From G963663495 sp963663495 (GTDB taxonomy: Bacteria; Bacteroidota; Rhodothermia; Rhodothermales; Bin80), in the NCBI GenBank assembly GCA_963663495.1, contig OY760427.1:2294001-2358000 (forward strand): a DNA stretch of 64,000 nucleotides, in the 5' to 3' direction. Made by a program: the position numbers and the translations under genes. Below, piece by piece: positions 1 to 8,250 of the stretch. The notes under the pieces are model-generated. The model saw only the letters and a list, made by a program, of their open reading frames with translations, did no database searches and was not told the origin of the DNA. Position 1 is the stretch's first letter; the number at the start of each line of letters is the position of its first letter.

Positions 1-893
1 AGAGAAAGAATAGCCAGCTGCATGATCGATGCAGCCGGCTTGAGGCAGAATTGGGGAATATGAATAACCGGCTGATGCTAGCGCTACGCGCGCTATACAG
101 TCCCAAGAGTGAAAAGTGTGTGCTGAATGACCCGCAGCAGGGCACGTTGTTCGATGAGCCGGAGCAGGAGGTCCCTCTACCGGAGCCGGAGACGAATGGA
201 CAGACGAATAATGGGCAAAAGGCGAACGGACGGCAGAAGAAGAAGGGCAAGCCCAAGCGTAAAGCGCTGGACGATCTGCTGAAGAAACTACCCCGCGAAA
301 CGATTACTATTGAGCCTGACGGGGATACCCGTGGTATGACGTGCATCGGGGCGGAGAAGACGCTGGTTCTGGAGCGTGTACCCGCCCATAGGAAGGTTAT
401 TGAGTATGTGCGTCCGAAGTATGTGGACCCTGGGGATGAGGATAAGGGGGTGATCATAGGTGAGTTGCCACCACGGATGGTGAACAAGGGCATGGCGGGT
501 CCGGGGTTGTTGGCAGATGTGGTGGTGGGCAAATATGCGGACCACCTGCCTTTGTACCGTCAGCAGCAGCGGTTTCGTCGGGAAGGCGTGGAGATTGCGA
601 AGTCCACGCTGGGAGGCTGGATATCGCAGTCTGCGTCGCACCTGACCCCGTTGTATGATGCTCTGAAGCAGGAGTTGCTATCCACCGGGTATCTGCAGGC
701 GGATGAGACGGGGATTGAGGTGCAGGATGGAGATAAGAAGGGATCGCTGCATAAAGGCTTTTATTGGGTGTACCATAGTCCAGAGCAGAGGCTGTTGGTG
801 ATGGAATACCGGAAGACCCGTGCTCGGGCGGGTCCGGTGGGGTTTTTGCACGGGTATGAGGGATTGCTACAGACAGACGGGTATGTAGCTTAC
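1..893 (+). pseudogene. IS66-type transposase (TnpC), N-terminal part, split by an IS
   Basis: This is the N-terminal and central part of an IS66 DDE transposase, truncated by the window edge at its 5' side. Visible family features are the leucine-rich N-terminal helix ending in a YSPKSEK-type motif (near base 100), the zinc-finger/linker region, the segment around GLLADVVVGKYADHLPLYR (bases 505-560) and the first catalytic region, QADETGIEV (near base 695). The frame runs to TDGYVAY at about base 893, where a 2.35-kb IS interrupts it. Removing that IS and one copy of the 4-bp duplication restores TDGYVAYDIFDADPS. The gene also carries a frameshift in its 3' part, so it is not functional as it stands. 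Confidence 0.85.
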
Positions 894-3243
894 CCTAACT
901 TCGCCATCCGGTCAGGGGAAAACGCTGAGTTCCGTCTCCAATTCTCTCGTTTTTCCCTCCTAATAGGGCTATTTCGGCTAAATTCGGCGTTTTTCGACCT
1001 TTTTTAGCCGACTTTTTCGGAAAAAGCAATGTAGTGCTATGGCGGTGTGGACGGGCACCTCCCCCCAACACCCCGGTACCTTACCCCGTACCAATTCCAC
1101 TCTCCGATCATGTTTATCCGAAACCGACCCTACAAACGTAAAGACGGTAAAAAATGCAACAGCTTTGCCCTCATCGAATCCTATCGCAAAGACGGTACCT
1201 CCAAACACCGTACCCTCCTTAATCTCGGCCCGAACTTCAACATCCCCCGCAGTCTGTGGGGGGAGCTGACCCATTGCGTTACTGCCCGACTCAAAGGGAA
1301 AGCTATCCTCCCTTTCCAGAATGATGAAGCCTTTCTCAAAGCGGTCGACGACATCGTTGCACATCTCGAAAGCAAGGGCTACGACATCCATCGCACATCC
1401 CATCAGCAACACCTCATTGATCCAGAGAAAACAACCCATCCCGATTCCCGGACCGTCGGCGGAGAACGACTGATCCTTCAGACATTGGAACAGCTCGGAC
1501 TGGCTGCACTGCTACGTTCGCTCAACTTCTGCGAGAAACACGTCAAGCTCTGCTGTGCGCTGATCGTCGGACGTATGCTCCACCCGGGCAGTGAACGAGA
1601 AACGCATAAATGGCTGTGTAAAACCTCCAGTGTTCTGCAGCTTCTGGATTTGGAACCCCCGAGTCTCAACACCCTCTATCGTTGCACTGATCTGATCCAT
1701 AAGCATATGGATCAGATCATGGAGAAACTCTTTGGCATTACCAAAGCGGTATTGTAGTTTGAAGAAACGATCGTCTTTTATGATTTAACCAATACCTATT
1801 ACCACGGCAAGAAGAAAGGGAAGTTGTTGTCGCATGGGCGCAGCAAGCAGAAGCGCAGTGATTGTCCGTTGGTTACGCTGGCACTCACCCTGGATGGTTC
1901 GGGGTTCCCCCGCAATGTGCAGATCCTGCCGAGCAATGCAGGGGAACCGGCAACGCTCAAAGAGGCGATTGAGAAACTAAACGGCGCTACGCCCACAGTG
2001 ATTATGGACTCCGGCATTGCGACGGAGCAGAATCTGCAGTACCTGAAAGGACAGGGACTGAACTGGATCACCGTGGAGCGTTCCAAAGCCCCTCCAGTCC
2101 CCGAAAACAAGCCGGATCAACAGTTTACGACCGCCGGGGGAGTCAAGATCAAAGCCTGGAAGGTCACCAAAGAGGAAAAAGATGTTGAAGACGTTGAAGA
2201 TGTTGAAGACGTTGAAGATAATGCGGAACTGCGCGTGTTTGTGCACAGTGAGGCCAAGCAGGCGAAGGAGGATCAGATCCTTGAAACCCAATGCAAGAAG
2301 TTTGTGAAGGCGCTCACTACACTACATGAGGGACGCTCGAAACCCGGGTACTTGAAGAACTATGAAAAGGTCACGATAAAGGTTGGTCGTCTGAAGGAAA
2401 AGTACACGAAGGTCTCACACCTGTATGAGGTAGAGGTCAGCAAAAAGGGGGGCACCAAGCATGCAGCATCCGTTACGGTGACCCGGCGTGCTTCGCATGC
2501 GCGTCGCACCCAGGCCAGCGGAGGGTATGTGCTTCGGACCAGTCATACCGGATGGTCGGTGGAAAAGGTTGCACGAACCTACTGGCGACTTACAGAGATT
2601 GAGCGCACATTCAGAGTCATGAAATCGGACCTCGGTCTACGGCCCATCTACCACAGCAGAGATGACCGCATTGAAGGGCATCTGTTCATTACGGTACTGG
2701 CTTATCATGCTGCCCATCTGGTTCGCACCAGACTCAAGGAACACGGGATTCATGATAATTGGGCGACGATCCGAGACAAGTTGAACAGGATTCGTCGGAT
2801 TACGACCAAGATGGTTAAGAACCAATATCGGTACCTGATCACGGAGGTGGATCAGGATCTGCCTCCGAGTATGGTACAGTTCTTTGCGGTACTGGGATAC
2901 GTGTATGATCCGGATGCGACCCGCACCGTGACCGAGCATGTGGAGGAAGCGAGTGCATCGATGAGCCAGAAGCCTCCAGACTCATGACGTATGGTCCCTT
3001 CACAACGGTTGAGATAGCGTACTCCAGATGGAGCCACCAGAGCTACGTCCAATGGAAACGATCCGAGGTAGATCGCAGCGAAACAGGCGGCAAAACACCA
3101 GGTAATCAGGGATTCAAACCACCCTAAACCAACTTCAACCGATCCGGTAAATCTCACCATCCATTGCTCCTGAAAAAAACGGTCCAAATATGGCCACGGG
3201 AGAATCCCGTAGGTTAGTAGCACTACGATATGGCGAAGTTAGG
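894..3243 (+). mobile_element. IS1634-like insertion sequence inside IS66 copy A
   Basis: A complete insertion sequence of 2350 bp. The left end reads CCTAACTTCGCCAT (894-907), and the right end is its exact reverse complement (3230-3243), giving a 14-bp perfect terminal inverted repeat. It is flanked by a 4-bp direct repeat, TTAC (890-893 and 3244-3247). Deleting the IS and one TTAC rejoins the IS66 transposase frame, which confirms the borders. It carries one transposase gene, disrupted by a stop codon. About 255 bp between the end of that gene and the right end hold no recognisable gene. Confidence 0.85.
1110..2987 (+). pseudogene. IS1634-family transposase with one internal TAG stop
   Basis: DDE transposase of the IS4/IS1634 type. 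The two halves (1110-1754 and 1758-2987) are in the same frame and separated only by a TAG at 1755-1757. The start at 1110 (ATG) is chosen because homologous-looking sequence begins MFIRNRPYKRKDGK. Catalytic-region motifs are visible: first Asp in IVFYDLTNTYYHG just after the stop, second Asp in TVIMDSGIATEQ, and Glu in the C-terminal block around EIERTFRVMKSDLGLRP. A short V-E-D repeat encoded by four copies of a 9-nt unit (about 2180-2220) lies in a linker between the second Asp and the C-terminal block. One nonsense mutation is the simplest reading; amber readthrough cannot be excluded from sequence alone. Confidence 0.85.
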
Positions 3244-3247
3244 TTAC

Positions 3248-3840
3248 GACATCTTTGATGCGGACCCATCCGTAACGCTCTACGCATGCATGGCGCATGC
3301 CCGGCGCAAGTTCTTCGACTGCAAGACGTACGAGCCGGATAAGGCCGCGCATGTGTTGAAGCAGATACGCAAGCTCTACCTCATAGAGCGTTGGCTACGC
3401 AAAACGGGTGCGAGTGCGGATGTTCGTCAGCAACTGCGACAGGAACGGGCCGGACCTGTACTGGAGGAGCTGAAGCCGTGGCTGGAGGTGAACAATGGTT
3501 TACCCAAGAGCCCGTGGGCCAAGGCGACCCAGTACACGCTTGCCCGTTGGCAAAGGCTGACCCGATATCTGGATGAGGGCCGTGTGGAGTTGGACAATAA
3601 TCTGGTTGAGAATGCGATACGGCCACTGGCTATCGGTAGGAAGAACTACATGTTCGCAGGATCCATGATGCATCCCAGCGGGGTGCCGTGGTCTATTCGC
3701 TCCTTGGAACCTGCAAATTCCACGACGTCAACCCAATGGAATGGCTCATGGAAGTATTCCAGCGCATCCCGACACATCCTGCCGAGGACATAGCAGCGCT
3801 ATTGCCCCATCATTGGAAACAGGCACGGCAAGCCCACTAG
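3248..3840 (+). pseudogene. IS66-type transposase (copy A), C-terminal part, frameshifted
   Basis: Continuation of the split IS66 transposase. It begins DIFDADPSVTLYACMAHARRKFF, has the second and third catalytic blocks (R-W-Q-R-L-T-R-Y-L and the D-N-N-L-V-E-N-A-I-R-P motif near 3590-3625) and reaches IGRKNYMFAGS. Near base 3665 one base is missing: the frame then runs into unrelated sequence, while the next frame reads on as the normal C-terminus (G-A-V-V-Y-S-L-L-G-T-C-K, then N-P-M-E-W-L, then L-L-P-H-H-W-K) and stops at 3838-3840. This 1-base deletion is independent of the IS insertion. Confidence 0.85.
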
Positions 3841-3973
3841 GGTAAGGCCGCCTGGCTGCCGGACGCCGAATCGTCCAGATCGGGCAAGCCCACATGCTCT
3901 CCTCCTTCCAACCACACTGTACCCGCCAAAACTGCCCAAAAGCCCGCTACCCTGTACTTCACCGCACGCTTAC

Positions 3974-4153
3974 ATATCCTTGCCAGTTAGCCTGGCGTAC
4001 CGGTGCTCAATGTCCCAATCCACAGGTACCACTGCCGACGCTTCACGCCCATCCTCACGGATGACCGCGCACGGCTTGCGGAGATATGTGTTTGGTTAAA
4101 CTTCATAACACGGGACTTTCACCCGCTATACCTTGCCAGTTGGCCTGGCGCAC
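3974..4153 (-). ncRNA. Group II-like intron, 5' fragment
   Basis: Read on the reverse strand, this begins GTGCGCCAGG at 4153, a plausible group II intron 5' end (GUGYG). It continues with the same roughly 153-nt unit seen at 58222, then enters a second copy of the unit beginning GTACGCCAGG. It stops after AAGGATAT, where the right end of IS66 copy A abuts. The fragment interrupts an IS1380 transposase frame at base 4154. No domain V and no reverse transcriptase are present here, so it is a dead remnant. Assignment rests on similarity to the fuller copies at 10766-11470 and 58222-59085. Confidence 0.55.
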
Positions 4154-4640
4154 TATGCAACTTCTTCAGATTCACCGCCATACGTTTGTACCGATCTTTC
4201 TCGGCCGTTCCCTCGACCGACAATTCCAGCCGATTAAGCGTCTCGGAACTGGCAAGGGCATGCCCCTTATCGCGATCACGCACACGCTCGACTCCCTCAA
4301 TATCCTCGCATCCCAAGGCCAGGCAAAGTATCGGATCATCGCGCAGCCTATCGTGGTCATTGAGGTCTTCGTAGCCCATGCATAGGCCGAAGGTGCGCTG
4401 CCCCAGCAGGCGCTCCAAGCTATGTTCCACCCGGGCAGGGTCCCGGTAATCGGAAAAGCACCCGGCCATTCGGTCTAATACTTGGCATCTCTCCTCGACT
4501 TCGCGCAGGGCCAAGGCACCTGCATTGGATGACATGCGTCCGCCGTCGAATTCTGCGATGATTTTCCGCTTCCCGATCCTGGAAAACTCCACTGGTTGTA
4601 TTGGGCAGTTTGTGGTGGTGGTGGTGGTTTGTGAATGCAT
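4154..4640 (-). pseudogene. IS1380-family transposase, N-terminal fragment
   Basis: The first roughly 162 residues of an IS1380 transposase, closely similar to the intact gene at 59891-61366. It has the same FDGGRMSSNAGALALREVEERC block and the same R-V-E-H-S-L-x-R-L-L-G-Q region. The start at 4640 (ATG) matches the position of the intact copy's start. The frame is cut after KKLH by the group II-like intron fragment, and all catalytic residues lie beyond the break, so it cannot be active. Upstream, the sequence ending GGTGAGATTTGCGGG (about 4699-4713) is shared with the intact copy and probably marks the IS end. Confidence 0.85.
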
Positions 4641-4713
4641 GATGGCGCCTAAGTGTATAGTGATGTAACACTTAGGTGCCATAAAGGTCCTAAAATGACC
4701 AGCCGTGGTGAGA

Positions 4714-4850
4714 TTTGCGGGCCAAGTGCGGGCGTTATCGTCGACGTTCCCGCATTGGTGTGTCCGATAAGCACCAAATGACCGAATTATCGTGCCTCCG
4801 ATGCCATTATGGCCCTTGAAAACATCGGAATATGGCACTGCAGGAGCCAG
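4714..4850. repeat. Roughly 130-bp repeat flanking IS1380 copy A
   Basis: This stretch has no gene. Its reverse complement closely matches 59741-59856, sharing GACACACCAATGCGGGAACG, then CGATAACGCCCGCACTT, and also TCAAGGGCCATAATGGCATC. In this copy it adjoins the 5' side of an IS1380 transposase; at 59741 it adjoins the 3' side of the other IS1380. The IS therefore seems to have entered the same repeated target in opposite orientations, or the repeat is part of a larger element I cannot delimit. Confidence 0.6.
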
Positions 4851-5101
4851 AAACTACACGCTACCAAGATTCTGAATCAAACGCACTCGTGATGAAGTCC
4901 GATGGGATGCTTCTCAGGTCTTCTCGACCTACTGGTGAGAAATGCGGGCTAAAACGGGTGCTAAAGGGACCGAATGGACACGGCGTCTCCGATGTTTGTC
5001 ATGTCGCATAGAAATTGCGCAAACCTCCTAACTTCTGCAGAATCAAAATTCAAAACCAGATATTGTCTGCCAAGCACTGGTTAGACAGATGGTTATAGTG
5101 T

Positions 5102-5665
5102 TTAGGATTTCCCGCAACAGTGTTTATACTTTCTATTACTGCCGCATGGGCATTTAGAATTTCTTCCGACCGGTTTTTGATTGATATGTGGTCCATCTAT
5201 GTTTCTTCGTAGGTTCGAAGGAAGCAAGTCTACACGTCGAGTTGATGGACATTGAAAGGAAAAACTAGTCTTTCCTTTCCATGTGCTGACAACAAAATTG
5301 CCGTGAGCTATGACATCCATTCCAATCAATAAATCGGCATTACCCCCAAGTCCTGATACCTCAGATACAGTCAAACTCTGAATCCCAACATTATTAGGCA
5401 ATACCAAATTGACTTTGTATGTGTTGACTTCTTTGGTGTCATTAGCTCCACGTATATCTATGCGACCAGTCGGCTTTAAACCTAACAAACTTGCTGCTTC
5501 GTGGGATATGGAAGTATGGGTAGCTCCAGTATCCCAAATTGCGATCAAAGAACGCTCGCTATTTTTCGGATCTAGGGCAGAGGAAACACGGACTTCATTA
5601 CGAAGCACTCGCAGTACACCATCGCCGTAGGTTGTGAATGTACTCCCTATCGGCTGCGAGGCCAT
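5102..5665 (-). CDS. Retropepsin-like aspartic protease with C-terminal SEC-C motif
   Basis: A 187-residue protein of two parts. Residues about 35-145 look like a retroviral-type aspartic protease fold: the catalytic motif I-W-D-T-G-A-T-H-T-S is present, and the downstream block N-A-D-L-L-I-G-M-D-V-I is typical of this family. The last 25 residues (V-G-R-N-S-K-C-P-C-G-S then Y-K-H-C-C) form a SEC-C zinc-binding motif like that at the C-terminus of SecA. The ATG at 5665 overlaps the stop of the upstream gene (ATGA), so the two are translationally coupled. There is no signal peptide, so it is probably cytoplasmic. Base composition is more AT-rich than the surrounding IS DNA, which suggests a transferred cargo pair. 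The substrate is unknown; the protease call is by motif only. Confidence 0.75.
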   Translation of the reverse strand: MASQPIGSTFTTYGDGVLRVLRNEVRVSSALDPKNSERSLIAIWDTGATHTSISHEAASLLGLKPTGRIDIRGANDTKEVNTYKVNLVLPNNVGIQSLTVSEVSGLGGNADLLIGMDVIAHGNFVVSTWKGKTSFSFQCPSTRRVDLLPSNLRRNIDGPHINQKPVGRNSKCPCGSNRKYKHCCGKS

Positions 5666-5904
5666 CAAAAACGAACGCGAGAATGGAATGTGGCCGAAGT
5701 ACTGAGAGGATCAGAAGAGCACTCCTGAACCAAAAACGTGCCTAGCTCGTGTTCCAATGCTGTGTGTCGAATTGCCTCCATCTCGTCATCAAACAAACCC
5801 ACCAATTTTTCATCTTTGATCACCAAAACTCGACCCTCGTACTTCTGAATTAGGTCATCCTTATTCTTCAAGTACCATTTGAACTCTTGTCCTAGATTGC
5901 TCAT
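5665..5904 (-). CDS. Small DUF5678-like protein, partner of the retropepsin-like gene
   Basis: A 79-residue protein starting at ATG 5904, preceded by a GGCAGGT-like stretch. It reads as one small domain: a charged N-terminal helix (F-K-W-Y-L-K-N-K-D-D-L), a YEGRVLVIKDEKLVGLF strand segment, then D-D-E-M-E-A-I-R-H-T-A and G-T-F-L-V-Q. This pattern resembles DUF5678 (small proteins with a core Y-x-G-x-x-V-x-I and a later F-L-V-Q), which I recall being encoded beside retropepsin-like genes. It overlaps the protease gene by an ATGA junction. A role as a specificity or regulatory partner of the protease is inference only; a small antitoxin-like role is also possible. Confidence 0.6.
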   Translation of the reverse strand: MSNLGQEFKWYLKNKDDLIQKYEGRVLVIKDEKLVGLFDDEMEAIRHTALEHELGTFLVQECSSDPLSTSATFHSRVRF

Positions 5905-6145
5905 GAAAATACCTGCCGACAAACGCTGTTTGTTTATAACAACACATAGAAAAAAGAATGTTCCCCCAGTCTACTATAGTTGATCTGCTTAGTGTTTGCC
6001 CGAAAACAGTATATCAGTACTGACAGTTTAATGTGAGAGCGTTGTGGGTGGTATTTATCGGCGATTTTCATCCGTATTTGCTGGGGATATTCTGTGCGAA
6101 GATTGTTTCTGAAAACGTCGGTTTTTCAGATCTTGCAGCGTGGAC

Positions 6146-6167
6146 CCTCCCTTATGCATAAGGGAGG
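6146..6167. repeat. 22-bp perfect palindrome upstream of transposase start
   Basis: CCTCCCTTA-TGCA-TAAGGGAGG is a perfect 22-bp palindrome 15 bases before the ATG of the DruA-transposase gene (copy A). As RNA it would form a strong hairpin overlapping the ribosome-binding region. Such hairpins often protect transposase genes from translation of read-through transcripts; that role here is inference. Copy B at 63787 has no equivalent at the same position. Confidence 0.7.
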
Positions 6168-6182
6168 CTTAGGTTTACCGGT

Positions 6183-7557
6183 ATGGAGGCACAGCGTGGG
6201 ATTCTGACAACGCTTCGCAGCGCGTTGCCGACTTTGTCGGCAACAGTGGCGGCACACCAGGACAAGAGCCGGTCGGCTCTCGAGGTCTTGGTGTGTGAGC
6301 AGTTCGGCTTTTTTGATGCGCGTGGCCGTGAGCAGCGGGCAACGTGCATGAAGGCGTTGCGGGTGCTGGAAGCCGAAGGGCGGATTACATTGCCACCACC
6401 ACGGTGTGCTGTACCGGTTTCCAGCCCCCGGCTGTTGGATGTTCCGGTGTCGGAGGCGGTGGACATGCCCGAAGATGTGCGCCAGATTGAGGACTTGGAG
6501 ATCGTTCTGGTCGAGAGCAGGCAGGATCGTGCCATCTGGAACACGCTCATGGACCGGGAGCATCCGCAGGGGGTGACCACGTTTGCGGGGGCGCAGTTGC
6601 GCTACCTGATCACGAGCGCACACGGTTATCTGGGTGCGATCGGTTTTTCTGCCGCCGCCCTGGATCTGAAGCCTCGGGACGCGTGGATGGTCTGGAGCCA
6701 CGAGCAGCGAGGCGCCCAGCTTCACCGCATAGTAAACCTGAGCCGTTTTCTGATTCGTCCGGGTGTGCAGTGCAAGAATCTGGCGAGCTACGCTCTGGGG
6801 CGCGTGTTGCGGCGTCTGGTTTCCGACTTCGAGGAACGCTACGATTATGTGCCGTACATCGTGGAGACGTTTGTGGGGCCGGATCATGCAGGGACGTGTT
6901 TTCGGGCGGTGGGTTTCCGATATTTGGGTGTTACCCAGGGGCGGGGCCGGCATGCTCCCAACGGTGCGGGTCAGGTTTCCCGGAAGAAGGTATTGGTCTA
7001 TGAGTTGGAGCCTGCGTGGCGCACGCTTCTGGGCGTGCCGGATATGGAGTTGCGGCCCCGGCTGGAGGTGGGCGCCGGGCTGTGCAGAGCCACATGGGCA
7101 CAGCAGGAGTTTGGTGCTGCGGAGTTGGGAGATGTGCGACGTAGCGTCCGTTTGGTCAAGAGCGCCGCATTGGTGGCCAACACGATGGGAAAGCCTGTGA
7201 CGGCGACACCAGAGCGAGATCCTGCGGCGGTACGGGGCTACTGGCGGTTTTATAGAGAAGGCGGACCAGTTCGGGATCACGCCGGCGAAGATGCTGGCGC
7301 CCCACCGTCAGCGTACGATCGAGCGGATGCGTACGCAGGATACGGTGTTGTGCGTGCAGGACGGTACGGACATCAGCTTCAGCACCCGTCCGGAGTGCGA
7401 CGGTCTGGAGGTCATCGGTCGTAACCAGACCTCGGCCAAGGCCCGTGGTGTGCATCTGCATGCGACGCTGGCACTAAGCGGAGAGGGGTTGCCGCTGGGC
7501 GTGTTGCGGTGTGCGTACAGGAAGAAGGAAAAGGAAACGAAGACGCATCAATGGATA
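6183..7557 (+). pseudogene. DruA(DUF4338)-IS4/Tn5-type transposase fusion, copy A, 5' part
   Basis: The first part of a split gene homologous to the full-length gene at 61511-63787. It shows an N-terminal region with C-E-Q-F-G-F-F-D-A-R-G, then the DruA/DUF4338 core (H-P-Q-G-V-T-T-F-A-G-A-Q-L-R-Y-L, L-S-R-F-L-I, N-L-A-S, Y-V-P-Y-I-V-E-T-F-V, G-T-C-F-R-A), then the Tn5-type DNA-binding region (W-A-Q-Q-E-F-G, L-G-D-V-R). The frame breaks near 7248-7251, where one extra T in a T-run shifts it; the correct frame then continues as K-M-L-A-P-H-R-Q-R-T-I-E-R-M to T-H-Q-W-I. It is cut at 7557 by an IS1595-type element and resumes at 9341. Confidence 0.85.
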
Positions 7558-8001
7558 GGGAGTTATATGGCTGAGTGCCACGCGTTTTCGCGGGCGTTAC
7601 TTTTTGTGCTTTGGTGGTGCGGACAGGATGGCTTTCGCCAGTTCTTCCGGTATGGTAGGGATGGATTGTTGGATATTGAGAATGTCGTTTGTTACGGGGC
7701 GGCCGGGGCGTTTCGTTTCCTGAATCTTGTTACCGGGCTTCGGGGATTTATCTATGCTCATGGTGTTATAGGCTATAGAGTAGCACTAATCCATTGGGGC
7801 AGAATACCGAAATGATTTCATGGCGGACATCTGCTTAAAGTAGGAGGCTGCATACATTGCGATCCAGTTTTCACGACAGTCGATCAACTTCAGGACCGAT
7901 TCCTTGGCTTATATCGGGACGCTCTTGACAATGCGGAAGTACTGGGCGGACCCCGGTACGGGCCACGAAGCGCACCGGACGAACCCATGAGACGCGGGCC
8001 A

Positions 8002-8248
8002 TCAAGCACAGACATGGAAAAGCTGGCGCATAACGGCCCTGACCACCGGAATGGGTACGGCGTTGCCAGTAAGCCGTCTGACGGTTGTTATCGGACTGTC
8101 AATCTCGTAGCTGTCGGGGAAGCCTTGTAGGCGCAGTATTGCGCGGCCCGTTAGTCTCCGTTCTTCGTCCACGAGCAAGTAGTGGTAGCCGGCCGATGCC
8201 CGGAGTGCGCATGAGTACGGATGGCTTGATACGTTACCGCTTACGTTT
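8002..8248 (-). pseudogene. C5-cytosine DNA methyltransferase, C-terminal remnant
   Basis: Immediately after the transposase stop (TAG at 8251-8253), and in the same reverse-strand frame, an open stretch of about 80 codons ends with TGA at 8002-8004. It contains R-L-T-G-R-A-I-L-R-L-Q-G-F-P-D-S-Y then R-R-L-T-G-N-A-V-P-I-P-V-V, which match motifs IX and X of C5-cytosine methyltransferases (R-x-x-x-x-E/A-x-x-R-L-Q-G-F-P and G-N-A-V-P-x-x-V). The N-terminal catalytic part (Pro-Cys motif, SAM-binding motif) is absent. IS1595-family elements are known to carry passenger genes, so this is probably a decayed passenger. It is too short to be active. Confidence 0.75.
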
Positions 8249-8250
8249 AG

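Larger units (their letters stand above)
1..3973 (+). mobile_element. IS66-type element (copy A), right part, interrupted
   Basis: This is the right-hand part of an IS66-family element whose left end lies outside the window. The transposase reading frame is open through base 1 and resumes after the inserted element at 894-3243. The right end is placed at 3973: the last bases, read in reverse complement, start GTAAGCGTGCGGTGAAGTAC. This matches the left end of copy B at 57139 (GTATCCGTACGGTAAAGTAC) and the GTA start typical of IS66 ends. No accessory TnpA/TnpB genes are seen on this side. Just outside the right end is a group II-like intron fragment, broken at the same point, so this IS66 probably inserted into the intron. 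Confidence 0.75.

Noticed and set aside
1824..2987. Separate transposase gene starting at 1824
   Set aside because: It is in the same frame as 1110-1754 and separated only by one TAG; it is the second half of the same gene.
2988..3223. Reverse-strand 123-codon frame at the right side of the IS1634-like element
   Set aside because: No recognisable motif, and it overlaps the end of the transposase; treated as non-coding IS sequence.
7860..8130. Forward-strand open stretch inside the IS1595-type element
   Set aside because: Reads open for about 90 codons but overlaps the methyltransferase remnant on the other strand, whose motifs are much more convincing.
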